From Thermus scotoductus DSM 8553 (GTDB taxonomy: Bacteria > Deinococcota > Deinococci > Deinococcales > Thermaceae): a stretch of 64,000 nucleotides of DNA. Made by a program: the position numbers and the translations under genes. Under the pieces are notes generated by a model. It saw only the letters and a list, made by a program, of their open reading frames with translations, did no database searches and was not told the DNA's origin. Every line of letters begins with the position of its first letter. The stretch's first letter is position 1. This document shows positions 53,494 through 62,216 of the stretch, in pieces. The DNA lies in assembly GCF_000381045.1 (NCBI RefSeq), contig NZ_KB905732.1, forward strand, positions 54,903-118,902. Reading direction: 5' to 3'.

Positions 53494-53570
53494 GCGCCCG
53501 TAGCTCAGCAGGATAGAGCGGGGGCTTCCTAAGCCCTAGGCCGGGGGTTCGAATCCCTCCGGGCGCACCA
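53494..53570 (+). tRNA. tRNA-Arg(CCT)
   Basis: Acceptor GCGCCCG/CGGGCGC, anticodon CCT in loop TTCCTAA, T arm GGGGGTTCGAATCCCTC, encoded ACCA. Confidence 0.95.
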
Positions 53571-53575
53571 AGAAA

Positions 53576-53598
53576 GCCCGCCCCCCTGGGGGGCGGGC
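53576..53598 (+). terminator. terminator of tRNA-Arg
   Basis: Arms GCCCGCCCCC and GGGGGCGGGC are followed by CCTTGATTTTT. Confidence 0.8.
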
Positions 53599-53616
53599 CC
53601 TTGATTTTTGCCGGGG

Positions 53617-53644
53617 CCCCCGCCCTGGCTTCGCCAGGGTGGGG
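53617..53644 (-). terminator. terminator of the helicase gene
   Basis: CCCTGGC, GAA, GCCAGGG core flanked by CCCC(A/G) runs, four bases past the stop on the minus strand, with the TAA-TACCACCCCA lead-in also seen after fba. Confidence 0.75.
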
Positions 53645-53649
53645 TGGTA

Positions 53650-55215
53650 TTAGAAGCGGCTGGTGCGGCGGCCTCGAGGCGATCCCCCCCGGGAGGCAGC
53701 ACCCGCATAGGCTTCAGGGAGAACCTCCACCCGCTTAGCCCTTTCCAGCTTCACCCCCTGCACCTCGGAAAGCCTCGGCAGGTCCTGGGGGCGGAGGTCC
53801 ACGTAAAAGCCCTCCTCTCCCTGGGCGATCTTGCCCACCTCGAGGCCCGCTTCCTTCAAGAGGGCCACCAGCCGGGGCAGGGTGAGCCTGGGCCCCGTGG
53901 CCTTGAAGGTAAGCCAGCCCTCCTCGCCGGTAAGAAGGCTTTTCTCCTTGGGTGCCCCGCCCAGGAGAAGGGCCATGAGGGCCGCCACCACCTCCACCCG
54001 CCCCTCGGCGAACAGACGGCTGGCGAAATCCTGGTACAGCTTGTAGTCCCTCTCGGGTACCCGGGCCAGACGGGCCAGGAGATGGTGCCACTTGGCCTCG
54101 AGGACTTCCTCGGGCGTGGGGGGATTCACCCGCTTGAGGGTGCGGCCCACGGCCCTTTCCAGCTCGGAAAGCTCCCGCCTTTCCCGGGGGCCGTAGAGGA
54201 TCACCACCTCACCCCCCCGCCCGGCCCTGCCCGTGCGCCCCGAACGGTGCTGGTAGGTCTCCGGCTTGTCGGGGAAGCGGTAGTGCACCACCAGGTCCAC
54301 CTCCGGGATATCCAGGCCCCGGGCGGCCACATCCGTGGCCACCAGAACCCTTACTTCCCCTTCCCGAAAGGCCCTCATGACCCTTTCCCGGTCCGTCTGG
54401 GAAAGATCCCCGTGGATGGCCCGCGCCGGGTGCCCGAGGCGAAGAAGCCCCGTGGCCACCTCCTCGGTTTCCGCCTTGGTACGGGTGAAGACGATGGCCC
54501 GCTTGGGGGCTTTGACAAAAAGGACATCGGACAGGAGGGAAAGGCGGTCCCCAGGGGCGGGAATAGCCTCCTCCTGGTAGGTGATGCCCTCCTCCCGCAC
54601 CACGTTGATGACCACGGGGCTTTTCATGTACCGCTCCGCCAGCTTCCTGGCCCAGGAGGGCAGGGTGGCGGAGAAGAGAAGGGTCTGGCGCTCCTTGGGG
54701 GTGGCGGAGAGGATGGCCTCCACCTCCTCCTCAAAGCCCATGGAGAGCATCTCATCGGCCTCGTCCAAGACAGCGATCTGTACCCGGGAAAGGTCCAACA
54801 CCCCTTGCCTCAGGTAATCCAGGGCCCGCCCAGGGGTGACCACCACCACATCGCACCCCCGGGTAAGCTCCTCCTTCTGCTTGCCGTAGCCCGTGCCCCC
54901 GTACACCGTGACCACCTTGAGGTGGGGGGCCACCGCCTGCAACTCCCCGGAAACCTGGAGGGCCAGCTCCCGGGTGGGGGTCAGCACCAAGGCCCTGGGG
55001 AGGCGGCCCCGCTCCTTGGAGGCCTCGAGGCCTTGCGCGATGGGCAGGGCGAAGGCCAGGGTCTTGCCGGTGCCCGTGCGGGCCTGGCCGATGAGGTCCT
55101 TGCCCTCGAGGGCCAGGGGCAAGGCCGCCGCCTGGATGGGGGTGGGGGCGGTGATGCCCCGGCGCAAAAGAGCTTCCTTAATCTCGTCCTTCAGGGGAAA
55201 ATCTTTGAACTCCAT
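53650..55215 (-). CDS. hera: DEAD-box RNA helicase Hera
   Basis: Heat-resistant RNA-dependent ATPase of Thermus. The 521-residue protein has Q motif FKDFPLKDEIKEALLRRGITAPTPIQ, Walker A ARTGTGKT, PTRELA, DEAD in VLDEADEML, SAT and HRSGRTGRAGR, then the Thermus dimerisation domain and an RNA-binding domain like YxiN/DbpA. Hera binds 23S rRNA hairpin 92 and RNase P RNA. ATG at 55215 has GAGAGAG upstream; the frame is open eight codons more. Confidence 0.94.
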   Translation of the reverse strand: MEFKDFPLKDEIKEALLRRGITAPTPIQAAALPLALEGKDLIGQARTGTGKTLAFALPIAQGLEASKERGRLPRALVLTPTRELALQVSGELQAVAPHLKVVTVYGGTGYGKQKEELTRGCDVVVVTPGRALDYLRQGVLDLSRVQIAVLDEADEMLSMGFEEEVEAILSATPKERQTLLFSATLPSWARKLAERYMKSPVVINVVREEGITYQEEAIPAPGDRLSLLSDVLFVKAPKRAIVFTRTKAETEEVATGLLRLGHPARAIHGDLSQTDRERVMRAFREGEVRVLVATDVAARGLDIPEVDLVVHYRFPDKPETYQHRSGRTGRAGRGGEVVILYGPRERRELSELERAVGRTLKRVNPPTPEEVLEAKWHHLLARLARVPERDYKLYQDFASRLFAEGRVEVVAALMALLLGGAPKEKSLLTGEEGWLTFKATGPRLTLPRLVALLKEAGLEVGKIAQGEEGFYVDLRPQDLPRLSEVQGVKLERAKRVEVLPEAYAGAASRGGSPRGRRTSRF

Positions 55216-55290
55216 TCTCTCTCGCTTCCCGGGCCCCACCCGCGCCCGAAAAGGAGGGGCAAAGCCCGTAAACCTTTCAAGTTTAGTGAA

Positions 55291-56505
55291 CTAGAGCACG
55301 AATGTCAAGGGAATGACCTCCACCCTTTCCCCTTCCCTGGCATCCCGGTCGGGGGGGAGGACCACCAGGGCGTTGCCCAAGGCCATGGAGCGCAAGACCC
55401 CGCTGGACTGGCTCCCGGTGGTGCGCACCACAATCTCCCCCTCAAAGGAGAGCACCCCGCGGCGGAAGACCTTTTTGCCCTGGGCGCCCTTAAAGGGGGT
55501 AAGGACCCTGGCCTCGAGGGAGCGGTAAGGGGAGTCGGTGCGGCGCTGGAGCCGGAAAAGGAAGGGTCTGCCGTAGAGGAAGAAGGTAACCATGCTGGAA
55601 ACCGGGTTTCCCGGAAGCCCAAGGATGGGAAGCCCACCCAAACGGGCCAGGAGCAGGGGCCCCCCAGGCTGCTGCTTCACCTTCCAGAAGACCACTTCCC
55701 CCGCTGTCTCCAAAACCTTACGCACCACATCGTACTCCCCCATGGATACCCCCCCGGAGGTAAGGAGAAGGTCCAGAGGCCCCGCAGCTTCCAGTTTTTC
55801 CAATACCCTCTCCGGCTGGTCCTCCACCTTGCCCAGGAGAACAGGCTCACCTCCCGCCTCCTTTACCAGTCCCAGAAGGCTGTAGGCGTTGGAGTTATAA
55901 ACCCCCCCAAAGGGCAGGGGCTCCCCTGGCTCCACCACCTCATCCCCCGTGGAAAGGATGCCCACACGGGGGCGCCGGAAGACCTTAAGGCGCGGGTAGC
56001 CCATGGCCGCCGCCAGGCCCAGCCTTCCCGGGGTGAGGAGGTCCCCCCGGCGCAGGTACACTTCTCCCTTCCTTAGGTCATCCCCCTGGGGCCGGATGTC
56101 CTTGGGGCTCGCCGGGGCGAAGAGGAGCACGTAATCCCCTTCCCGCCGGGTGTCCTCCACCCGGATGACGGCATCCGCCCCCTCGGGGATGGGGGCACCG
56201 GTGTAGACGGCCACCGCCTCCCCCCTCCCCACCCGTCCGGCAAAGGGCCTTCCCGCCGGCGACTGCCCGATGACCCTGAGGCGCACCGGGTTCTCCCGGC
56301 TTGCCCCCAGGGCATCCTCCTGCCGGCAGGCGTACCCGTCTATGGCCGTGTCGTCCTGGTCGGGATGGTTCACCAAGGAAACCAGGTCCTCCGCCAGGAC
56401 ACGGCCATAGGCTTCCTTCAGGGGTACCTCCTCCACGGGAAGCTCCCCTTTGGCCTCCGCCAGGACCAGCTCCAACGCTTCCTCCACGCTGATGCCCGTG
56501 CGCAT
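55291..56505 (-). CDS. moeA: molybdopterin molybdenumtransferase
   Basis: MoeA inserts molybdate into molybdopterin. The 404-residue protein has domain-typical motifs: QDDTAIDGYAC, VYTGAPIPEGADAVIRVEDT, DIRPQGDDLRKG, VGILSTGDEVVEPGEPL, TSGGVSMGEYDVV and LGLPGNPVSSMV. The C-terminal domain IV is complete. ATG six bases after TAGACT. No other molybdenum-cofactor genes are within view. Confidence 0.95.
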   Translation of the reverse strand: MRTGISVEEALELVLAEAKGELPVEEVPLKEAYGRVLAEDLVSLVNHPDQDDTAIDGYACRQEDALGASRENPVRLRVIGQSPAGRPFAGRVGRGEAVAVYTGAPIPEGADAVIRVEDTRREGDYVLLFAPASPKDIRPQGDDLRKGEVYLRRGDLLTPGRLGLAAAMGYPRLKVFRRPRVGILSTGDEVVEPGEPLPFGGVYNSNAYSLLGLVKEAGGEPVLLGKVEDQPERVLEKLEAAGPLDLLLTSGGVSMGEYDVVRKVLETAGEVVFWKVKQQPGGPLLLARLGGLPILGLPGNPVSSMVTFFLYGRPFLFRLQRRTDSPYRSLEARVLTPFKGAQGKKVFRRGVLSFEGEIVVRTTGSQSSGVLRSMALGNALVVLPPDRDAREGERVEVIPLTFVL

Positions 56506-56511
56506 AGGCCC

Positions 56512-56517
56512 AGTCTA
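56512..56517 (-). promoter_or_regulatory. leaderless -10 of moeA
   Basis: TAGACT on the minus strand ends six bases before the moeA ATG at 56505. Confidence 0.5.
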
Positions 56518-56534
56518 GGGCAAAGGCCAAGGCC

Positions 56535-57680
56535 TCAGGAAGAAGATTCCCGGTAGGCGCGGCCAAAGGTCCACGGCCAAAGGGCGATCCCCACGGCGTA
56601 AAGGCCCAGGGTAAGGGCAAAGAGGTAGTTGAAGGCGACAAGGCCCCAGGCCTCCTGCACCATGCCGGACAAGACACCCCCCAAGGCGAAGAGAAGGCTC
56701 CAGAGGGCGGACTCCATCAGGAAGAAGCCCGGGCGCTCGTCTTCCCCCAGGTAGTCCACCACCAAGGCGGCGTACACAGGCCCGGCAGCGTTCATAAGGG
56801 CTCCCCGGATGAGGAGGGCCACGGTAACCAGGGGTAGCCAAGGGACCCAGGCCAGGATGGCCATAAAGGGCAGGGACAAGGCCTGCACGAACACGATGGC
56901 CCCCAGTTTCCCAAGCCGGCGCACCAGAAGGGGCTGGAGCAACATGGCCACCCCAGTAGCCAAGGCGGAAAGGGCGAAGACCAGCCCCGTGGTTCCGTAG
57001 CTGAGGCCAAACTTTTCCCGAAGGTACAGGTTCAAGAAGGGGATGACCAGCCCGGCCCCAAACCCGATCACCGCCTGGGGCAAAAAGAGGCGCAGCCAAA
57101 TCCCAAACCGCCCCGCAAGCCTCGGGGGCGTTCCCTGCCCTTCGGGAAGGCCAACCAGAAAGGGAAGCGTCAGGAGGAAAAAGGGAAGGGCGAAGAGGAT
57201 CACCCACCTGGCCCCCACCCATTCGGAAAGGAACCCGGCAAGCAAGGTGGAGAAAAACCCCGAGGCAGTGGTAAGGGCTGCTTGCAAGCTGAAAAGGGAA
57301 ACCCGCCTCTCGGCAGGGATCAACCGGGCCATGAGAGGTGCCCCCGCCCCCTGCACCAAGGCTCCCGCCAGCCCGTACCCCGCCAACGAGGGGAACACCA
57401 GCAGACCAAACCCCAAAAGAAGCCCGCTTCCCACCGCCAGGGCCAAAGCCAGAAGAAAGCTCTTCCGGTAGCCCAGGCGGGGGATGAGGTAGGCCAGAGG
57501 CAGGGCAAAGACCACGCCCACCAGGAGCAAAAGGGCCTGGGCGAACCCAATGGCCTGGCGGCTAAAGCCCAGGCCCTCGAGGTGAAAGTTCAGGAAAAAG
57601 TAGATGAGGTTAGCCCCGAAGGACCAGAGGAAGCTGGCCGCGAGGAAGCGATAGGCTGGTGAACCGAGTATATACTTCAC
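56535..57680 (-). CDS. MFS transporter
   Basis: A 381-residue transporter with about twelve transmembrane helices; loops such as PRLGYRKSFLLALA, PAERRVSLFSLQ and VRRLGKLGAIVF are MFS-like. The GTG at 57680 is preferred because GGAGAAGG precedes it; the frame is open upstream without a better start. It may be co-transcribed with nth (41-base gap). Substrate unknown. Confidence 0.82.
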   Translation of the reverse strand: MKYILGSPAYRFLAASFLWSFGANLIYFFLNFHLEGLGFSRQAIGFAQALLLLVGVVFALPLAYLIPRLGYRKSFLLALALAVGSGLLLGFGLLVFPSLAGYGLAGALVQGAGAPLMARLIPAERRVSLFSLQAALTTASGFFSTLLAGFLSEWVGARWVILFALPFFLLTLPFLVGLPEGQGTPPRLAGRFGIWLRLFLPQAVIGFGAGLVIPFLNLYLREKFGLSYGTTGLVFALSALATGVAMLLQPLLVRRLGKLGAIVFVQALSLPFMAILAWVPWLPLVTVALLIRGALMNAAGPVYAALVVDYLGEDERPGFFLMESALWSLLFALGGVLSGMVQEAWGLVAFNYLFALTLGLYAVGIALWPWTFGRAYRESSS

Positions 57681-57720
57681 AAAACCCTTCTCCGAGGAAA
57701 CAAGCCCGGATCCAAGGCCC

Positions 57721-58374
57721 CTACCCCTGTCGGCATGGGCAGTGAGGCGCCAGGGAACAGGCCCCGCACCGGGGCTTACGGGCCAGGCACACGTACCGCC
57801 CGTGAAGGACCAGGGCGTGGTGGACGAACACCCACTCCTCCTTGGGGAAAAGGGCCTCCAGTTCGGCCCCAATCCTTTCGGGAGCCTTGGCCAGGGAAAG
57901 GCAAAGCCTCCGCGCCAGGCGGGCCACATGGGTGTCCACGGCGATACCCGGCACGCCGAAGGCCGCTCCCAGGACCACGGTAGCCGTCTTCCAACCCACC
58001 CCGGGCAACTTCATCAGGGCCTTTTTATCCCTCGGCACCTCCCCCCCATGCTCCTCCACCAGCCTCCGGGCCAGGGCCACCAGGTTTTTGGCCTTAGTGC
58101 GGTAAAGACCGATGCGCCGGATATAGGGCTCCACCTCCTCGGGAGTCGCCTTGGCTAGGGCCTGGGGATCGGGGAAACGGGCAAAGAGGGCCGGGGTGGC
58201 CTCGTTTACGCTTTTGTCCGTGGCCTGGGCAGAAAGCACCGTGGCCACCAAAAGCTGGAAGGGGTTATTGTGCTTTAGCTCCGTTTTAGCCCCCGGATAC
58301 GCCGCCTTCAGGGCCTTCAGGATGGCCAAGGCCCGCGCTTTCTTCTCCTTTTGCCCTTCCTTAGGGCAACCCAC
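57721..58374 (-). CDS. nth: endonuclease III
   Basis: Base-excision-repair glycosylase/AP lyase for oxidised pyrimidines, 217 residues. The helix-hairpin-helix LPGVGWKTATVVLGAAFG, catalytic Lys, the Asp in IAVDTHVARLARRL and the [4Fe-4S] loop C-x6-C-x2-C-x5-C (CLARKPRCGACSLAPHC) are all present. GTG start at 58374 lies seven bases after TAGAGT. It is divergent from the ASCH gene, with 23 bases between start codons. Confidence 0.95.
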   Translation of the reverse strand: MGCPKEGQKEKKARALAILKALKAAYPGAKTELKHNNPFQLLVATVLSAQATDKSVNEATPALFARFPDPQALAKATPEEVEPYIRRIGLYRTKAKNLVALARRLVEEHGGEVPRDKKALMKLPGVGWKTATVVLGAAFGVPGIAVDTHVARLARRLCLSLAKAPERIGAELEALFPKEEWVFVHHALVLHGRYVCLARKPRCGACSLAPHCPCRQG

Positions 58375-58381
58375 GGGGTCT

Positions 58382-58387
58382 ACTCTA
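58382..58387 (-). promoter_or_regulatory. leaderless -10 of nth
   Basis: TAGAGT on the minus strand ends seven bases before the nth GTG. It shares two bases with the -10 of the opposite gene. Confidence 0.5.
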
Positions 58388-58391
58388 CAAT
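58386..58391 (+). promoter_or_regulatory. leaderless -10 of the ASCH gene
   Basis: TACAAT ends six bases before the GTG at 58398 and overlaps the nth -10, so the two promoters must exclude each other. Confidence 0.5.
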
Positions 58392-58397
58392 GAAGGC

Positions 58398-58763
58398 GTG
58401 GAAAAGCCCAAGCTGGGCCTCATCGTGCGGGAGCCCTACGCCAGCTTCATCGTGGACGGAAGGAAGACCTGGGAGATCCGCAAACGCCAGACCCGACACC
58501 GGGGTCCCTTGGGGATCATCACCGGAGGGTATCTCATCGGCCAGGCGAACCTGCTGGACGTGCAGGGCCCCTTCACCGTGGAGGAGCTTCTGGCCCACCC
58601 GGAAAAGCACCTGGCGGAGGAAGCCTTTCTCAGGGCCTATGCCGGGGAACAGCCCCTTTACGCCTGGGTTTTGCACAACGCCTTCCGCTACGAAAAACCC
58701 CTCCTCATACCCAAAAAGCCCGGTAGGGTCATGTTCGTGGATCTTTCCGAGGTATGGCCATAA
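58398..58763 (+). CDS. ASCH domain protein
   Basis: A 121-residue ASCH/PUA-like RNA-binding domain protein: LGLIVREPYASFIVDGRKTWEIRKRQTRHRGPLGII holds the conserved GxKxxExR-type motif (DGRKTWEIRKR). Family members bind nucleic acid or act on modified cytidines (for example N4-acetylcytidine hydrolysis). GTG start is set by the -10 spacing. Its 3' end overlaps the convergent GNAT-ABC fusion gene by 35 bases, a pairing that is interesting because that protein has an acetyltransferase domain. Confidence 0.83.
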   Translation: MEKPKLGLIVREPYASFIVDGRKTWEIRKRQTRHRGPLGIITGGYLIGQANLLDVQGPFTVEELLAHPEKHLAEEAFLRAYAGEQPLYAWVLHNAFRYEKPLLIPKKPGRVMFVDLSEVWP

Positions 58764-60465
58764 GCCCCCCGTACCCCACGAAGACCAGGAGGTCGGGGTC
58801 CAAGGAAGCGATCACCTCCTGGCGGTGGGTGGCCACCACCAGGGTGATCCCCGCCTGGCGCACCAGCTTCCCAAGACCCAGGGCCACCCGCCTGGCGGTG
58901 GGCACGTCCAGGTGAGCGGCAAACTCGTCGATCAGGAGGAGGTCGGGGCGCTGGGCCAGGAGGAGGGCCAAGCGGTAGCGCTCCCGCTGGCCCGTGGAAA
59001 GCTCCTTCGGCCTGGCCCGGTAGAGCACGGCGTCGGAAAGCCCCACCCGGTTTAACACCTCAATGGCCGCCCCCACATCCTGAAGCTGGCGGTAAAGCCG
59101 CTCCAAGAGGGGCTCCTGGCCCAGGTCCACCTCCCGCTCCCCAGGGATATAGGCCACCCGCCTGCCCTCGGGTACCTCCACCTCTCCCCCATCCGGGGGC
59201 TCCCCCAGGAGGAGGCGAAGGAGGGTGGTCTTCCCCGCTCCGCTGGCCCCGGCCAGGGCCACCACGCTGCCCGGGGGAACCTCGAGGTCCGCCTCCCTAA
59301 GGATCGCCCGCTCCAACACCCGGGCCTTGACCCCGAAGGCGGCAAGGGTTTCCTGCACCTCTGGGGAAAGGTCGGAAAGGTCCAGGTGGCTCCGGTAGCC
59401 TTTACGAACCCCCACCAGCCGGATGGACCCCGGAAGCCCCCTCACCCTCCCGAAACGGGAAACGAAAAGCCTTCCCCCATGAGCCCTGGCGTAAGGGTCT
59501 TCCTTCAAAAACCGATCCAGGTAGTGCTCCGCCTCCTCCGTAAGGGGATAGGCCAGCACGGGCCTTCCCGAGGCGGTGTCGAAGAGGTAGCGGAAGCCCA
59601 CCTTCTCAAAAAAGGGGTGGTAGCGGGCCATCTGGGCCACGGTGTACACCAGGTGTTTCTCCCGCCTTCCCTCGGGTACAGCCCGCTCCTTCACCCAGGC
59701 CAAAGCCAGCTCCACCAAAAGAGCCCCCAGGCCCTCCGAGCGGTAGTCGGGGTGCACCACCACCCGGGCGATGCGGCTGGCGGCGGTGTGCACCCGGTCC
59801 AGAGCGCTTTCCCAGTCCTTCCCGCCCTCAAAGGTCGGGTGGAACCAGTCCTTGGGAAAGATGCGCTCCCGGATGTTCCGCTCCACGCCCCCAGGAACCC
59901 TGCGGTGCATCCGGGGAATGGGGGGGTCCAAACGCACATAGCCCAGGATCCTGGGCTCAAAGGGTAAGCGCTCCACCAGCTCCAGGATGAGGAAGCGGCT
60001 GGCCGGGGTAGAACCCCTGATCTCCTTTAGCCGGGCCTCCCCCCCGCATTCGCAAAGGGGTTTGGTGTTGGCGAAGAGGGTCTCGCCACAGCGGGGGCAG
60101 ACCCATAGGGCCACCACCTCCTTCTCCGAGGCATAGTGGTACTGCTCCAACTCGGCGATGGCCTCGAAATCGGCCTCATACATGGCCTCCCGCGCACGGA
60201 GGCGGTAGCGGTACACCTCGCCCCCTAAGGGGCTTTCCCTCACGTGGTCCAGCGCCCTGGAAAATAAAGGCCACAAGGGGAAAGCCCCCTCGAGGGCGTA
60301 CTCGTCAAAGTCCAGAAGGGGTTTGCGGTATTCCGTGGCCAGCCTGACCCGGTCCGCGGGGCGAAGCCATTTGGCCGCATCCCCGGTCATGCGAAGCCTC
60401 AGGCCCCCCTCGAGGAAAACCTCCCCAAACCAGCGCCAGTAAACCCTCCGCCCCAAGACGCGCAT
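58729..60465 (-). CDS. GNAT acetyltransferase-ABC ATPase fusion (COG2401 type)
   Basis: A 578-residue soluble protein. The N-terminal part has a zinc-ribbon-like CPRCGETLFANTKPLCECGG (about 130-150), followed by a GNAT-like domain (RVVVHPDYRSEGLGALLVELAL, about 240-262). The C-terminal third is an ABC ATPase: Walker A GASGAGKTT, signature LSTGQRERYRL and Walker B LLLIDEFAAHLD, with a final HRQ switch. It matches the description ABC-type ATPase fused to acetyltransferase, known mostly from archaea and phages. There are no membrane segments, so transport is unlikely; an RNA- or DNA-directed role is inferred. ATG at 60465. Confidence 0.82.
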   Translation of the reverse strand: MRVLGRRVYWRWFGEVFLEGGLRLRMTGDAAKWLRPADRVRLATEYRKPLLDFDEYALEGAFPLWPLFSRALDHVRESPLGGEVYRYRLRAREAMYEADFEAIAELEQYHYASEKEVVALWVCPRCGETLFANTKPLCECGGEARLKEIRGSTPASRFLILELVERLPFEPRILGYVRLDPPIPRMHRRVPGGVERNIRERIFPKDWFHPTFEGGKDWESALDRVHTAASRIARVVVHPDYRSEGLGALLVELALAWVKERAVPEGRREKHLVYTVAQMARYHPFFEKVGFRYLFDTASGRPVLAYPLTEEAEHYLDRFLKEDPYARAHGGRLFVSRFGRVRGLPGSIRLVGVRKGYRSHLDLSDLSPEVQETLAAFGVKARVLERAILREADLEVPPGSVVALAGASGAGKTTLLRLLLGEPPDGGEVEVPEGRRVAYIPGEREVDLGQEPLLERLYRQLQDVGAAIEVLNRVGLSDAVLYRARPKELSTGQRERYRLALLLAQRPDLLLIDEFAAHLDVPTARRVALGLGKLVRQAGITLVVATHRQEVIASLDPDLLVFVGYGGLMAIPRKDPRT

Positions 60466-60492
60466 CGTGCCCCCATGGTACCCCACTTAATG

Positions 60493-61453
60493 CCTTCGTG
60501 TGCTACTTGACCTAGACCCTCGGGGTGTGAAAAAAGAGGGGGTGCCATGCGGCAAGATCGTGAGCACCCCCAGAACGTAGCCTTTGGCTGACCTACTATC
60601 TTGACGCAGAGACCCTTCTGGTGGCTACCTACATCTGGGTAGATGACGAACTGAAGGCCCTGCAGGCCCAAGGCTTCAAGCTCCCCCCAAAGCAAAAGCA
60701 CCAGAAAGCCACCCTGGCCGAGCTCCTGACCCTCGCCATCTTTTTGCTCCTCCAGGGCCAGGACCTCGCCAAAGGCTACCTGGCCGCCAAGACCACCCTC
60801 AAGGCCTACTTCCCCTCCCTCCCCCACCCCAAGATGTTCCCCTTCGGGGAAGCAGCTCTCGCTTCTACCGGGTCCTTCAGAAGGCCCAGGGGCTGTTGGC
60901 TCACCTGGCCATGAGGCTCTCCGGGGGAAAAGGCCTCCTGCAGGTGGTGGACCTTAAACCCATCCCCCTGGCTCACGGCCACCGGATTCACGGCCTCTCT
61001 CTTCCTGAGGCCGCCGTGGGGGTGGGACCCCTGGGGGCTTTCGCGGGCTACGTTCTCATGCCGGTGATGAACGAGCGGGGCCTCTTTTTTCGCTGGGCCC
61101 TTCTCCCCGGAAATGCCCGGGAGACCTGGGGGAGGGACCTGCTGGACGGTCTGCCCGCGGTCTTGGGGGACCGGGGCTTCCGCTGGGTCCAGGGGGTCAA
61201 GACCCCGCCCTATCGGGTCAGGGGAGGGAAGGTGGTGGAGACGGGGTGGAGAGAGTGGATGGGGAGGGTCAGGAACTGGATAGAGACCCGCTTCAGCGTG
61301 ATGGTCCGGTCTTTGGGGCTTCATCGGATAGAAGCGCGGTCCTACTGGGGTCTGGTGGCCCGGGTGAACCTCATCCTGCTCGTTCACAACCTCATCCGTA
61401 GCCGGGTGCTCCTGAAGATGGCCGGGGTGGAGCTATGAGGTAGCACACGAAGG
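60493..61453 (+). mobile_element. insertion sequence, about 961 bp (IS982-like)
   Basis: Terminal inverted repeats CCTTCGTGTGCTAC (60493-60506) and its complement (61440-61453) are perfect over 14 bases, flanked by the 4-bp direct repeat AATG (60489-60492 and 61454-61457). It contains one DDE transposase gene broken by a frameshift. The clean repeats and target duplication point to recent insertion, just upstream of the GNAT-ABC gene start. Confidence 0.9.
60621..61438 (+). pseudogene. IS transposase (DDE), frameshifted
   Basis: Two frames together make one transposase: residues from VATYIWVDDELKALQAQGFKLPPKQ up to about 60843, then the -1/+2 frame from RGSSSRFYRVLQKAQGLLAHLAM to the end at 61438. 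The DDE residues are in VVDLKPIPLA, GDRGFRW and NWIETRFSVM. Layout (VDD start, D-x-x-P-L-P-like first Asp, IETxFS) resembles the IS982 family, though I cannot verify the family. The one-base shift occurs in a C/G-rich run (TTCCCCTTCGGGG). It could be programmed frameshifting or a disabling mutation. Confidence 0.8.
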
Positions 61454-61458
61454 AATGT

Positions 61459-61464
61459 TAAGCT
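61459..61464 (+). promoter_or_regulatory. leaderless -10 adjacent to IS right end
   Basis: TAAGCT begins six bases beyond the IS end and ends six bases before the ATG at 61471. Confidence 0.4.
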
Positions 61465-61470
61465 CATACC

Positions 61471-62214
61471 ATGAAACGATCCCTTGCCCTGATTCTGGCC
61501 TTGTTCAGCCCGTTGGCCCTCACCCAGTCCCCCAAGGAAGCGGTGGAATCCGCCCTCAAGGCCGCCTTCGGCGACTGGAGGGGCAAGACCTACCAGGGCC
61601 TGGACCGGGTAGTCTACTTCACCCCCGAGGGCCAGGAAACGCAGGTCTTGCGGATCCGGACCTACCTTGACCTCGGCGGTTGCCGCCTTCGCCTGGAGAT
61701 CGCCCCCGAGGGCGAGAAGGCGCCCGCCACCCTGGTCTACACCCGGGAGCGCCAGTTCCTCCGCCTCCCGGACGGCAGGGAAACCCCCCTGGACGACCGC
61801 CTCTTCCTGGAGCTCATCTTCGCCTGGCAGACAGGCTTCACCGGGGCCGCCTTCGGTTATGACGAGGTGGCTTCCCTGGGGAAAGTGACCCTCCCCGATG
61901 GCAGCGAGGCGGAGGCCTACCGGGTGGCGCGCCGGTCCCACGCCTGTCTCCCCAAGGGAGTGCTGGAGGCTAAACCCTACGAGGGAGAGGTCTACGTACA
62001 GGAAGGGAAGGTGGTGGGGGAGGGGCACTTCTCCCCCGTGCTCGGGATGGAGACCCTGACCCTCTACCGGGACCTTCGGAAGGAGGGGAGCGCGGGCTAT
62101 CCCGTGAGGTCGGAGGGCTACCTCCGGACGGGGGACCGGTGGGTCCTCTTCTCCCGGGGAGAAACCCTGGAAGCCCAGGTGAGCCTCCCCCTGGAGGAAG
62201 CCCTATTCCGCTGA
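61471..62214 (+). CDS. exported hypothetical protein
   Basis: A 247-residue protein with a signal peptide (RSLALILALFSPLALTQ) and a beta-rich mature part (VVYFTPEGQETQVLRIRTYLDLGG; TLPDGSEAEAYRVARR). It has two cysteines (CRLRLE and HACLPK) that may form a disulfide. No family recognised. It begins only 17 bases after the IS and converges on the beta-barrel gene, leaving two bases between the stop codons. Confidence 0.65.
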   Translation: MKRSLALILALFSPLALTQSPKEAVESALKAAFGDWRGKTYQGLDRVVYFTPEGQETQVLRIRTYLDLGGCRLRLEIAPEGEKAPATLVYTRERQFLRLPDGRETPLDDRLFLELIFAWQTGFTGAAFGYDEVASLGKVTLPDGSEAEAYRVARRSHACLPKGVLEAKPYEGEVYVQEGKVVGEGHFSPVLGMETLTLYRDLRKEGSAGYPVRSEGYLRTGDRWVLFSRGETLEAQVSLPLEEALFR

Positions 62215-62216
62215 GG

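Noticed and set aside
53608..56076. 822-codon open frame on the plus strand
   Set aside because: Antisense to hera and moeA; low-complexity Pro/Gly/His/Arg composition typical of Thermus shadow frames.
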